Positions 6,932-14,619 of a DNA stretch of 15,063 nucleotides are shown piece by piece (position 1 is the first letter of the stretch; every line of letters begins with the position of its first letter). Made by a program: the position numbers and the translations under genes. Source of the DNA: an uncultured Clostridia bacterium (GTDB taxonomy: Bacteria; Bacillota; Clostridia; UBA1381); assembly GCA_934454215.1 (NCBI GenBank), contig CAKSGG010000083.1, positions 1 to 15,063 of the forward strand, given 5' to 3'. Under the pieces are notes generated by a model. It made no database searches. It worked only from the letters and a program-made list of their open reading frames with translations, and had not been told where the DNA came from.

Positions 6932-8260
6932 TTACGGATACAGTGTATTGAATCTTTCGATAGCCGCTAGTTGCTCTGGAGTATAGTCGTAATCTTCGGC
7001 AAGCATAACCTTTTTGAGCATATGAGTATTTTTATCATATCGGATTTTTAGAGGTGCTCCATCGCTTAGTTTAAATTTCACCAGAATGAAATCTCTTAAG
7101 ATATCAATATGGTAAAGCTGTTTCAGTACAGATAGTTTCTCATTGGTCATTGCTATACAAACGTAATCTTCCGAGTTATTCCCAGATACAAAATGATTCA
7201 TTTTACATTGTGTAGGATGAAAATATAATTCCTGGCAAGTAACGGGTTCCTCACGGAAAAGTATTTTTAAATCATCATAACAGCAACCGTAAAATCCGAC
7301 AAACGGCTCTGTATGAGTAAGAAAAACAATTTCTTCAAATATTTCTTTTTTTCGGAAGAGCCTATGATATGGAATTGAAAAGCCATAAGCAATGAACTTG
7401 CTTAAACAATATGCAAACACAACGGCTAAAATAAGCTTTGCAAAAAAATACTCTTCAATGCCACCAAGGACACTAGCAAAAAATAGTAATACACCGCTAC
7501 AAAAGGCGGTGATAATCACAGCCAGAACAACAAGCCTCAAACTTATCATTCCCAAGGAGGGATAACCCCTTCCGCGATGTGCCCTTGCGTAAGCAGAATC
7601 CCCATTAGCCGAAAGCATGGAGTTCAATTGAGCAATTGCCGATAACTGGCATGCATTATACCCCACACCTTCTGCCGGGGCAACAGAGAAAACAACATGG
7701 CTATGCGTTCCTCTTACAATTTTCAATGGTACACCGTTGAGAAAAGTAATACTTTTTTCCCAAATTCCTACTCCCCAATACGTAATATCGGACTCATATA
7801 GATCACCTAATGCCCGTATTTTCTTGGAGGTAAGAATATCATAAAAATAATCTTTCTGATGACTTTTTAGATCTTCATAAATAATCTTTTTACAGAAGCC
7901 CCCACGCACATGTAAGAGTATGGAAACTATCTGCTGCAAGATTCTGCATTTTGATTTGATCGGCGTTATCGCAGCACATAAGGTTGCCGTAACTTCTGTA
8001 ATGTCACGATTACTGAAATCTTTCTTTTCTTGCCGGATTTCCCTACTTTTCCTCAAATAGCAAAGGAACAGCACCATGAATACAAATATAACAACGAGAA
8101 AATAGGCTGAAAATATTTGCAAACGATTTTTACTAGCGCAGAAATATATGATAGTCCCAATAAAAAATGGGAATGGTACCGAAGCAGGAAAAAAGAGCAT
8201 CGGAAGAATAATAAACGTAGAAATTCTATTTTTTTCGCAAGCGTTTTTCATCTTTAACAA
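6932..8260 (-). CDS. Two-module, four-pass membrane protein, first putative immunity protein of cassette III
   Basis: The product has 442 aa from a TTG at 8260, or 439 aa from the ATG at 8251. The TTG has the better Shine-Dalgarno spacing (GGGAGGAG at 8278-8271, 10 bases). It has two modules with membrane segments near 14-40 and 48-69, and near 238-262 and 268-292. The first module carries VPLKIVRGTHSHVVFSVAPAEG (split here across residues 177-198) and the second ends LAEDYDYTPEQLAAIERFN and TLYP. It shares its final 20 residues with the proteins at 2576 and 5293. It sits directly after the remnant of an RHS tip, so it looks like an immunity gene kept after loss of its toxin. No known domain is recognised. 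Confidence 0.75.
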   Translation of the reverse strand: MLKMKNACEKNRISTFIILPMLFFPASVPFPFFIGTIIYFCASKNRLQIFSAYFLVVIFVFMVLFLCYLRKSREIRQEKKDFSNRDITEVTATLCAAITPIKSKCRILQQIVSILLHVRGGFCKKIIYEDLKSHQKDYFYDILTSKKIRALGDLYESDITYWGVGIWEKSITFLNGVPLKIVRGTHSHVVFSVAPAEGVGYNACQLSAIAQLNSMLSANGDSAYARAHRGRGYPSLGMISLRLVVLAVIITAFCSGVLLFFASVLGGIEEYFFAKLILAVVFAYCLSKFIAYGFSIPYHRLFRKKEIFEEIVFLTHTEPFVGFYGCCYDDLKILFREEPVTCQELYFHPTQCKMNHFVSGNNSEDYVCIAMTNEKLSVLKQLYHIDILRDFILVKFKLSDGAPLKIRYDKNTHMLKKVMLAEDYDYTPEQLAAIERFNTLYP

Positions 8261-8266
8261 ACTACT

Positions 8267-8344
8267 CTATCTCCTCCCAAACACTCTTCGAAAGAACTTT
8301 AAGAATCCTTTAATAAGATTGACAATATAGGATTTGATTCGATT
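8267..8344 (-). pseudogene. Remnant of a basic amphipathic RHS toxin tip (cassette III)
   Basis: About 26 codons in a frame shifted from the upstream RHS remnant end in NLIKGFLKFFRRVFGRR and TAG. The last codons overlap the Shine-Dalgarno of the 442-aa gene, and the stop is six bases from its TTG start. This matches the tip-then-immunity arrangement elsewhere. Lys/Arg alternating with Ile, Leu and Phe gives an amphipathic, cationic appearance. The middle of the RHS fragment has been deleted. Confidence 0.5.
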
Positions 8345-8352
8345 TCCACAAG

Positions 8353-8430
8353 TTATTTTCCTTGTTTCCAGCTGAGGTTTTTTGCGCTATTTGATGTTTC
8401 ATTGCTATCCATGGCGTAATTTATGGTTTG
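8353..8430 (-). pseudogene. RHS core remnant at the start of cassette III
   Basis: Twenty-five codons read QTINYAMDSNETSNSAKNLS then WKQGK and stop at a TAA. They match the beginning of the cassette II fragment (QIINYAMDSNETSNSGKNLS then WKQGKQLGEVEF) almost residue for residue. The stop replaces the Q of KQGKQ. This marks the cassette boundary and shows the RHS part was inactivated and then largely deleted. Confidence 0.75.
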
Positions 8431-8453
8431 ATTTACCGAAATCGCTCCATACT

Positions 8454-8825
8454 ATTGCACTCAAGAAATACTATTCTCGACTTAAGAGCTGCCAAACATC
8501 TATTGCGCAATCGATGCTATTTATTTTTCCATTTCATATTTCTTAAATGCAATAGAGGCCGGCAATTTCTAATCAAGACACCTCCTTGTATTTCTTTGAA
8601 AAAGCAACGCGGTCTTATACTCAACGTTTACATTTCCCTCGCGCAATATTAAAAAAAGCCGTCATGTCACCCATACATTTCTTAAAGGAAATTTAATACA
8701 GGTCAATAAATTATTCAATTGCACGAGAGCAATATGTCCAGTGAATCCCGCGCGCAAAGCAGACCCGCATTTCCCAAAAGAAATACAACCGCGCCACCAT
8801 CGGCACGATATTGCACTCGTGCAAT
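8454..8825. repeat. Helically phased array of 16-bp dyads in the spacer between cassettes III and IV
   Basis: This is the longest array, with nine sites starting at 8454, 8496 (decayed), 8538, 8590 (right half decayed), 8632, 8677, 8718, 8769 and 8810. The spacings are 42, 42, 52, 42, 45, 41, 51 and 41 bp. The first is 24 bp from the RHS boundary at 8430. The site at 8810 is a perfect ATTGC-N6-GCAAT dyad extended to ATATTGCAC/GTGCAATAT. The 480-base spacer 8431-8910 contains no credible gene. Confidence 0.75.
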
Positions 8826-8869
8826 ATTATGGTTTTAGCCAAAGATGCGAAAATACGCAAAACCGCAAA

Positions 8870-8898
8870 AAAGAGGGACAAAAGAACCGTCCCTATTA
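8870..8898 (-). repeat. GGGGACGG box, copy 4 (shortened)
   Basis: Minus strand: TAATAGGGACGGTTCTTTTG then TCCCTCTTT. The core inverted repeat is intact, but the following ACTTTTTGAAC half is replaced, so this copy is divergent on its spacer side. Confidence 0.8.
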
Positions 8899-8910
8899 CC
8901 TAAAACAATA

Positions 8911-8939
8911 CCCCAAGAAAGTTTTTACGTTTCTTGGGG
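8911..8939 (-). terminator. Hairpin terminator after the 202-aa gene
   Basis: A 10-bp perfect stem CCCCAAGAAA/TTTCTTGGGG with a nine-base loop lies about 30 bases after the stop at 8972. It is followed on the minus strand by TATTGTTTT. Confidence 0.75.
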
Positions 8940-8971
8940 CATCTGTTTTTATTCAGTTTACCACTGGGCCA

Positions 8972-9580
8972 TTACCATCTTTCTTTTAACTCGTTAAACT
9001 TCGTTACAAAGCTTCGTGAGTAGTTATAGCCTTCTACCAGCTCTATGTCGATGAGGATACGTCCTCTTGTGTAGTATTTGAATTTCAGCGGAGGGTGCTC
9101 ATGGCGCAATTTTAATTGAAACAGGAATTTCTCAATTTCGAGTCCTTTGTCTTGAGTGTAAAACACCCAAAGAAATCTTTTCTTATCTCCTATATGGATT
9201 TGGTAGCCGTACTTCATAAATACCAGCAGCTCTTCCTCTGATACTATGCCGTATTCAGGCATTCTTTTCGCCGGCAAATTCTTTCCCCCACGCTCGCCAT
9301 CGAAGGATCGAAGAACATAGCGGTCATCAATCGTCGTAGATATATTCCCGATATCTCGATCCTGCACGGCGCGATTTGCAGCAATCATAACAAGCTTCAA
9401 GTAAATCAAATATATCGCAGAAAGAAACACGCTCCAAAGACCAATTTCAATCGCTGTAGGCAGATCACATATAATATATGAAACCCCCATCATTGCAAAG
9501 ATTAAAATCAATAGGTACGGATACATAGGCTCATAGTATAGCTGGTAAAGTCTTAAATAAATATCGTTTTCTTTCTTCAT
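8972..9580 (-). CDS. Single-module, two-pass membrane protein, putative immunity protein of cassette IV
   Basis: This 202-aa protein has membrane segments near residues 20-37 and 43-67 and a cytosolic C-terminal region. It ends PPLKFKYYTRGRILIDIELV then EGYNYSRSFVTKFNEL, which resembles the closing motif of each module in the large membrane proteins at 2576, 5293 and 6932. It therefore looks like a one-module member of that family. The start ATG at 9580 follows a degenerate toxin-tip end (stop at 9591) and has only a weak Shine-Dalgarno sequence. It is nearly identical to the partial gene at 1-455. It is an immunity candidate by position, retained after its toxin was deleted. Confidence 0.8.
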   Translation of the reverse strand: MKKENDIYLRLYQLYYEPMYPYLLILIFAMMGVSYIICDLPTAIEIGLWSVFLSAIYLIYLKLVMIAANRAVQDRDIGNISTTIDDRYVLRSFDGERGGKNLPAKRMPEYGIVSEEELLVFMKYGYQIHIGDKKRFLWVFYTQDKGLEIEKFLFQLKLRHEHPPLKFKYYTRGRILIDIELVEGYNYSRSFVTKFNELKERW

Positions 9581-9590
9581 TTCTTTTTAT

Positions 9591-9718
9591 TCAATATTTT
9601 CTTCGACTATGATAATTCATCAGGAATTTTGTTTTCAAACCATCTTTAGCTCAAGATTACCATAATTGCTTACCGATGTCAATTGATTTAATTTGTCGTA
9701 GGTGTAGTTTATGGTTTG
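9591..9718 (-). pseudogene. RHS remnant of cassette IV: core start joined to toxin-tip end by a deletion
   Basis: From 9718 the core start reads QTINYTYDKLNQLTSVSNYG, then NLELKM and a stop. In another frame, 9644-9591 reads DGLKTKFLMNYHSRRKY and stop. This is the homologue of the tip end GWKTKFLMNYYNSRK in cassette I. More than 1 kb of RHS sequence present in cassette I is missing between these two points. The remnant cannot make a toxin, while the membrane gene after it is intact. Confidence 0.75.
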
Positions 9719-9741
9719 GATTGCGAAGTTCGTCAAATGAT

Positions 9742-10028
9742 ATTGCATGAAAGAAATATATACCTGATCAAAGCGCTGTTTAATTTCTTTCGCGTAATAA
9801 TGGAGGTTTGTATCCCTGCAACATATTTCTTTCGTGCAATATAGAGCAGAATAATCCGCAGTATCGCCTACGTAAATTTCCCGAAAGAAATTTCGCGCAA
9901 ATCAATACGCCAATTTAATTGCGCGAAAGCAATACGACTGACAAATATCGTTCGCAAAGCGAGCCTGCATATTTCTTCAGAGAGACGTGTCTGTTTGTTT
10001 TATCGCGCACGAATTGCATAAATGCAAT
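9742..10028. repeat. Helically phased array of 16-bp dyads in the spacer between cassettes IV and V
   Basis: Seven sites start at 9742, 9783, 9825, 9876, 9918, 9971 (decayed right half) and 10013, with spacings of 41, 42, 51, 42, 53 and 42 bp. The first is 24 bp from the RHS boundary at 9718. The clearest dyads are ATTTC-CCGAAA-GAAAT (9876), ATTGC-GCGAAA-GCAAT (9918) and ATTGC-ATAAAT-GCAAT (10013). Mixed sites such as ATTTC-TTTCGT-GCAAT (9825) combine one half of each type. No gene is seen in 9719-10102. Confidence 0.8.
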
Positions 10029-10056
10029 TCGCCTAACGGTACAAAACAACACAAAA

Positions 10057-10093
10057 TGTTCAAAAAGTGGGACAAAAGAACCGTCCCTTATTA
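10057..10093 (-). repeat. GGGGACGG box, copy 5
   Basis: Minus strand: TAATAAGGGACGGTTCTTTT then GTCCCACTTTTTGAACA. The GGGAC-N9-GTCCC inverted repeat is intact. It lies 10 bases beyond the cassette V terminator. Confidence 0.85.
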
Positions 10094-10102
10094 CGCAAAC
10101 GA

Positions 10103-10130
10103 AGAGAACCCCGAATTTTCGGGGTTCTCT
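10103..10130 (-). terminator. Hairpin terminator after the 166-aa gene
   Basis: A perfect 12-bp stem AGAGAACCCCGA/TCGGGGTTCTCT with a four-base loop begins directly after the stop codon at 10131-10133. Confidence 0.75.
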
Positions 10131-10631
10131 TTACCAATTTTTTCGATCATATTTTTTGGGGTAACGGAATCGAACACCACCAGTAGGTGACGTTTTTGTT
10201 CCTAAAAAGTATGCGATTATTATCAATGCCATCAACATACAATGAATCAAAAAGACAATTGCCGTATATAAATTTATTGCAGGGAAATAGTGACACAATA
10301 TCGTTAACAGTAAAACTAAACCAAAAAGAATTAAATGCAACAAATAGAACTTATGTACAATATCAAACCAAAATCGATCAATCTTTTTATATAAATTTTG
10401 TGAATAGTGGATCAGTAAAATTTTTTGAAAAATAGTATAGCTTTGACTTATGTATTTTAATTTCTTTTTGGATTTCTTTGTAACATAAACAGATCCCAAA
10501 TACAAAAACATACAAAAGAATGCCAATAATGAAAACGTAATATACTCCAAAATATTGCGCTCAATATAAAAGTAGTTCCAGCCATCAAAATCTGCAATAA
10601 ATCCAGCAAAGGAATTCCATATCCAAGTCAC
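10131..10631 (-). CDS. Small multi-pass membrane protein, putative immunity protein of cassette V
   Basis: This 166-aa protein starts from a GTG at 10631, preceded by GAAAGGG at 10649-10643. Three membrane segments lie near residues 28-50, 92-114 and 120-143, with a basic loop between the first two. It is homologous to the 167-aa protein at 13157, sharing IFQKILLIH, QN-YKK-DRFWFDI and the C-terminal YFLGTK-SP-GGV. The stop of the RHS fragment lies 24 bases upstream, so this is the only pair here without an ATGA overlap. Both homologues follow RHS tips that also resemble each other, which supports cognate toxin-immunity pairs. No known domain is recognised. Confidence 0.8.
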   Translation of the reverse strand: MTWIWNSFAGFIADFDGWNYFYIERNILEYITFSLLAFFCMFLYLGSVYVTKKSKKKLKYISQSYTIFQKILLIHYSQNLYKKIDRFWFDIVHKFYLLHLILFGLVLLLTILCHYFPAINLYTAIVFLIHCMLMALIIIAYFLGTKTSPTGGVRFRYPKKYDRKNW

Positions 10632-10655
10632 TTTGTTTATCGCCCTTTCTTAAAA

Positions 10656-12857
10656 CTACCTTCTGCGAAATTTTGATAAATAATAATCGGATATTTTTCC
10701 CGCTGCACCACTTTTCAGATACCCACGCCAATAACAATCTTTGCGAAGTCCGCGCGTATATAAATATTTCGAATGTTTTTTCACATAGCGCCAACCTTTT
10801 CGGAATTCTTTTGCGGCTGTTTTCAATCCTTTTCCGCTTTTCAGCGTATTCACTGTTCTTTTTATGGGCGAAGACGCTATACGACCTACTTGTTTGCCTA
10901 CCCCCGGACCTCCGACACGCCCGGCAATTGCTCCAACCGCGCCCCCAGCAGCGATTTCTATAATTTGATCCGTCTTGCTTTTAGTTTTATCAACCGATAA
11001 TGCAGCTGTTGCTAAGCCAGAACCGGCATTCACCAAAACCTGCAATGCAAGACCTGCTCCACTGGCAGCAAAACCTCCCGTAACGGCACCGCTTACTGCA
11101 TTTTGGGCAACACTTCCCCAATCCGTAACCTTGCCATTACAATATAGCTGTTTTCCGATTTCAATCAAGGCTCCGGTAGCCGCACCTATCGCAGCACCTA
11201 CAGCAATATGCCAGAATTCCCCATCGGAATCCTTCCGCATTACCGGGTTATTATCGCAATAGCTATACAGATTCTTATCCGTTAGCGCAGAGGGGGATTC
11301 TATCAGCAGGCTGGGGTCATCTGCATTGAGGAAGCGGCCGATCAGCGGATCGTAATAGCGGCTGTCCAAGCGATACATTTTTGTATCACTTTCATAATAA
11401 TACCCTTTATACTTAATGGGATTGTATTTCGCCGCATTATCGCTGCAGGTCTCGGAAAGAATATTTCCATAAGCATCGTATTCATAATGGGCAACCGGAG
11501 TTGCGTCCGAATATGTCCACAGATTACGCAGTTGTCGAACACGAACAAGATCGGTAATATTACCGTTGCCATCGTACACATAAGCATAGACATTATATCG
11601 ACCGCTCGATGAAAGCCCATCGCTGCCGATTACTTGCAAAAATCGAACTATGCCGTCATCATCATAATAATATTTGTGTACTCGTTCGACTGCTCCGGAG
11701 GCCTTGCGATATTCTTCAAATTCCAGCTGACCGTCATCATAAAAGTACTCAATGGAGGAACCATCGGCTTTTACAACTTTTGAGACAAGATCGCTTTCAT
11801 TGTAATAATAGGTATTATGGACGTCGTTATAGTAATACTCTTTCAGCTTTTTCCCTTGAGTCCAGCTCAGACCGATCTGGCCGCAGGAACTGTCTACTAT
11901 GCGACCGGGGTTTCCAACACCATCATATTGATACAAACGCTCCCTTTTGACCGTGCCATCCGCACCGCAAATCGAAAAAACTTCCAGCTGATCGGGAGCT
12001 GTCGTGCTATAACGGTATACCGCATAGCCCTGACTTGTATTATCGGAAACCGCATAGGTATCCTTCCGGGTGATATTTCCACAGCTATCGTATTGATAGA
12101 CATCCTTTAACCCAAGGTTACCATAATTGCTTACCGATGTCAATTGATTTAATTTATCGTATTCGTAATTTATGGTCCTATTCGTACTGCTATCGACCAC
12201 TTTGGTAACATTGCCACTGGGATCATAGGTATACTGATAGCTATACTTCGGCGTACCGCTACCGCCAACATAAACATTATATCCACTCAAAAGATTCGTA
12301 GTACGCACAGAAGAAGCATCCAAAAAACTATACGTCATTTTTACAGCTTCAGCAGTCGAATTTTTGATCGTGCTGGAGGATAAACGACCAAAATTGTCGT
12401 AGGTGTTATCCATAAGCACGCTCACCGACTCTGTACTCATCTGCGTGAGGGCATTTACCGAGTTATAGGAATATTTAGTTTGCCAGGCCAAATCAACATT
12501 TCCATGTTTTAAATAGGTCCGATACCCGGTGTTATTGTTGTTCTTGTCGTAAGTAATGGTATCAATGCCAAAGCCTTTGCTGTTGTAACAGCTGGTGTAG
12601 CGCTCTGCAAAGTCATACTGATAGTCGGTGGTTACCGGAGTACCTTCGGAATAGTAGGTTGCGCTGCCCAAAAGTCCGTTGCTGTTGTAGTCGTAATCCA
12701 AAATCTTACCGTTGGCATCGGAGGCGGAGGCCAATCGTTCCTGATTGTCGTAGGTGTAGTTTACGGTTTGACCGTTGCCGTAGGTGATTTGATCCAGCTG
12801 ATTGCGGCCATTGTAGTGATAGGACTCGATATTACTTGAGCTGCTGCCCGTACCCAC
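10656..12857 (-). CDS. RHS/YD-repeat protein fragment with basic tip (cassette V), 733 aa
   Basis: This is the longest RHS piece in the window. A series of YD repeats fills residues 10-480 (YHYNGRNQLDQITYGNGQ, YTYDPSGNVTKV, YEYDKLNQLTS). It then has the core signature LDSRYYDPLIGRFLNADDP (497-515) and delimiter NNPVMRKDSDG (536-546). A Gly/Ala-rich hydrophobic region (549-660) precedes a tip of about 64 residues with roughly 20 Lys/Arg against three acidic residues, including KEFRKGWRYVKKHSKYL. The frame is open upstream of the GTG at 12857 to about 12898 (ALGNILSVGTG is RHS-like), but no start with a Shine-Dalgarno or signal peptide exists. Full WapA/RHS proteins are far longer, so this is a displaced 3' fragment. 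Confidence 0.8.
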   Translation of the reverse strand: MGTGSSSSNIESYHYNGRNQLDQITYGNGQTVNYTYDNQERLASASDANGKILDYDYNSNGLLGSATYYSEGTPVTTDYQYDFAERYTSCYNSKGFGIDTITYDKNNNNTGYRTYLKHGNVDLAWQTKYSYNSVNALTQMSTESVSVLMDNTYDNFGRLSSSTIKNSTAEAVKMTYSFLDASSVRTTNLLSGYNVYVGGSGTPKYSYQYTYDPSGNVTKVVDSSTNRTINYEYDKLNQLTSVSNYGNLGLKDVYQYDSCGNITRKDTYAVSDNTSQGYAVYRYSTTAPDQLEVFSICGADGTVKRERLYQYDGVGNPGRIVDSSCGQIGLSWTQGKKLKEYYYNDVHNTYYYNESDLVSKVVKADGSSIEYFYDDGQLEFEEYRKASGAVERVHKYYYDDDGIVRFLQVIGSDGLSSSGRYNVYAYVYDGNGNITDLVRVRQLRNLWTYSDATPVAHYEYDAYGNILSETCSDNAAKYNPIKYKGYYYESDTKMYRLDSRYYDPLIGRFLNADDPSLLIESPSALTDKNLYSYCDNNPVMRKDSDGEFWHIAVGAAIGAATGALIEIGKQLYCNGKVTDWGSVAQNAVSGAVTGGFAASGAGLALQVLVNAGSGLATAALSVDKTKSKTDQIIEIAAGGAVGAIAGRVGGPGVGKQVGRIASSPIKRTVNTLKSGKGLKTAAKEFRKGWRYVKKHSKYLYTRGLRKDCYWRGYLKSGAAGKISDYYLSKFRRR
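11242..11928. repeat. Direct repeat of RHS core, copy shared with 14222-14908
   Basis: This 687-bp segment aligns without gaps to 14222-14908 with only about seven differences seen by eye. It encodes the last YD repeats and the core closing signature. Flanking sequence diverges sharply, at a deletion junction on the right and at the hydrophobic region on the left. It is suited to homologous exchange between cassettes. Confidence 0.75.
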
Positions 12858-12912
12858 CGAAAGGATATTACCCAGAGCAGAGAAATTCCGTATAGAATAT
12901 TACGTCGAACAT

Positions 12913-13021
12913 ATTGCATAAAAGCAATAAGGCTAGTAAATATCTTTTGTAAGTCAAATTCATATATTTCCTTGAGAAATGCATCGGCTTAACTTGTCGC
13001 GTAGCATTGCCCAAATGCAAT
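12913..13021. repeat. Short dyad array in the spacer between cassettes V and VI
   Basis: Three sites start at 12913, 12966 (N5 in place of N6) and 13006, with spacings of 53 and 40 bp. They correspond to the last three sites of the longer arrays. The rest of the array and the usual RHS boundary are missing because the longer RHS fragment of cassette V joins the spacer directly near 12880. Confidence 0.7.
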
Positions 13022-13058
13022 ATTGTCAATCCACTTAATGGCACAAAACAACACGAAA

Positions 13059-13096
13059 TGTTCAAAAAGTGGAACAAAAGAACCGTCCCCTATTAC
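13059..13096 (-). repeat. GGGGACGG box, copy 6
   Basis: Minus strand: GTAATAGGGGACGGTTCTTT then TGTTCCACTTTTTGAACA. Like copy 1 it has GTTCC instead of GTCCC, which weakens the internal inverted repeat. It lies 12 bases past the cassette VI terminator. Confidence 0.8.
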
Positions 13097-13108
13097 AAAA
13101 GAAAAAAA

Positions 13109-13129
13109 TGCCGGGATTTTCTCCCGGCA
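13109..13129 (-). terminator. Intrinsic terminator after the 167-aa gene
   Basis: An 8-bp perfect GC-rich stem TGCCGGGA/TCCCGGCA with a short loop is followed on the minus strand by seven T (CATTTTTTTCTTTTG). It is the most classical terminator in the window, about 28 bases after the stop. Confidence 0.85.
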
Positions 13130-13156
13130 CACACTTTCACTTAAAATCGCAAAGGA

Positions 13157-13660
13157 TTATCTCCATTTTTTACCACGGTATTTTTTTGCACATCGAAACT
13201 CCACTCCTCCGGAGGGAGAATGTTTTGTGCCAAGAAAATACACTATACCGATCGTAGCCATGTATATACAATGGATCACGTAAAGAATCCCTGCAATCAT
13301 ATTCAAAAAATCAAAATAGTGGCATAGCAGACAAAGCAGCATTACCAAAACAAACAACGCTAAACTAGCTAAATAGCAGCGATAAATAATATCAAACCAA
13401 AAACGATCCACTTTTTTATATATGTTTTGGTACCAATGAATTAAAAGGATTCGCTGAAAAATATTGTATTCTTTGCGTATATACTTATTTTTCTTCTGCG
13501 ATTTTTTTATGTTATAAATGAAACCTAAGTAACTCATAACCATGAAACCGGATAACAGAAAACAGAAGGTGTAAATACCGTATATACCACTCTGATACAT
13601 GAATTCAAAGCCATCAAAGTGAGTGACAAATGAAGCTATTTTCAAAAAGATACTTTTCAT
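13157..13660 (-). CDS. Small multi-pass membrane protein, putative immunity protein of cassette VI
   Basis: This 167-aa protein is homologous to the one at 10131. It has hydrophobic segments near residues 26-50, 92-114 and 118-142, the conserved IFQRILLIHWYQNIYKKVDR then FWFDI, and a basic C-terminus with YFLGTKHSPSGGVEFR. The ATG overlaps the stop of the RHS fragment as ATGA, indicating translational coupling. A strong terminator closes the cassette. An immunity role is inferred from pairing with a toxin-like tip. Confidence 0.8.
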   Translation of the reverse strand: MKSIFLKIASFVTHFDGFEFMYQSGIYGIYTFCFLLSGFMVMSYLGFIYNIKKSQKKNKYIRKEYNIFQRILLIHWYQNIYKKVDRFWFDIIYRCYLASLALFVLVMLLCLLCHYFDFLNMIAGILYVIHCIYMATIGIVYFLGTKHSPSGGVEFRCAKKYRGKKWR

Positions 13661-14619
13661 TTACGCCGATTACTATACACTTGCTGAACGGTATTTGCAG
13701 TATTCACAAATGTGCTTCTTTTGTATCCATGCCAGTATTTATCATTTCGGAAAGGCCGTTTAAATAAATATTTTGTATGTTTTTTCACGTAGCGCCAACC
13801 TTTTCTGAACTCTTTCGCCGCAGATTTAATACCTTTTCCGTTTTTTAGCATTTTAAAGGATCGCTTTATCGGTGATAGCGACATATTCTTTACCGGACCG
13901 CCAACACCTTTACCTCCTGCGAATCCGGCAACAGCGCCGACAACTCCTGCTCTAACAAAATTACGTTCGGATTCATCTTCGTAATATTTATATTTTTCTA
14001 CAATTACACCCGTAGCACAATTAACGGCAGCTTGAGCAATAAGACCAGCGCCTGTCGCCGCAAAGCCTCCGGTAACAGCGCCACCAACTGCACATTTCGC
14101 AACATTTCCCCAGCTGGTAATTTTTCCAGTACTACCTACTTGATTAAGAATTTCCAAAAAGGCGCCAGTAGCAGCACCTGCCGCAATATGCCAAAAATTT
14201 CCTTCGGCATCCTTGCGATTCACCGGGTTATTATCGCAATAGCTATACAGATTCTTATCCGTTAGTGCAGAGGGGGATTCTGTCAGCAGGCTGGGGTCAT
14301 CTGCATTGAGGAAGCGGCCGATTAGCGGATCGTAATAGCGGCTATCCAAGCGATACATTTTTGTATCACTTTCATAATAATACCCTTTATACTTAATGGG
14401 GTTGTATTTCGCCGCATTATCGCTGCAGGTCTCGGAAAGAATATTTCCGTAAGCATCGTCTTCATAATGGGCAACCGGAGTTGCGTCCGAATATGTCCAC
14501 AGATTACGCAGTTGTCGAACACGAACAAGATCGGTAATATTACCGTTGCCATCGTACACATAAGCATAGACATTATATCGACCGCTCGATGAAAGCCCAT
14601 CGCTGCCGATTACTTGCAA
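13657..14619 (-). CDS. RHS C-terminal fragment with basic tip (cassette VI)
   Basis: The frame is open from 14910, just after a TGA; the first possible start is a TTG at 14619, inside YD-repeat sequence. It contains the core signature LDSRYYDPLIGRFLNADDP (about 92-110), delimiter NNPVNRKDAEG (130-140), a Gly/Ala-rich hydrophobic region (about 144-240) and a tip with KEFRKGWRYVKKHTKYL, close to the cassette V tip but different at the very end (QQVYSNRRK). Upstream of about 14222 the DNA is almost identical to cassette V, while the hydrophobic region and tip differ. One YD motif reads HYEDDAYG in place of HYEYDAYG. No usable start is seen, so it is a silent cassette. Confidence 0.75.
   Translation of the reverse strand: MQVIGSDGLSSSGRYNVYAYVYDGNGNITDLVRVRQLRNLWTYSDATPVAHYEDDAYGNILSETCSDNAAKYNPIKYKGYYYESDTKMYRLDSRYYDPLIGRFLNADDPSLLTESPSALTDKNLYSYCDNNPVNRKDAEGNFWHIAAGAATGAFLEILNQVGSTGKITSWGNVAKCAVGGAVTGGFAATGAGLIAQAAVNCATGVIVEKYKYYEDESERNFVRAGVVGAVAGFAGGKGVGGPVKNMSLSPIKRSFKMLKNGKGIKSAAKEFRKGWRYVKKHTKYLFKRPFRNDKYWHGYKRSTFVNTANTVQQVYSNRRK

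Noticed and set aside
9742..10028. CRISPR-like array suggested by regularly spaced short repeats
   Set aside because: The repeats are only 16 bp and degenerate, the intervals are themselves conserved between copies, and no cas gene is present.
12868..13077. Minus-strand 69-codon frame between cassettes V and VI
   Set aside because: It consists of the GGGGACGG box, dyad sites and the RHS junction read in a chance frame, with no homologue in other spacers.
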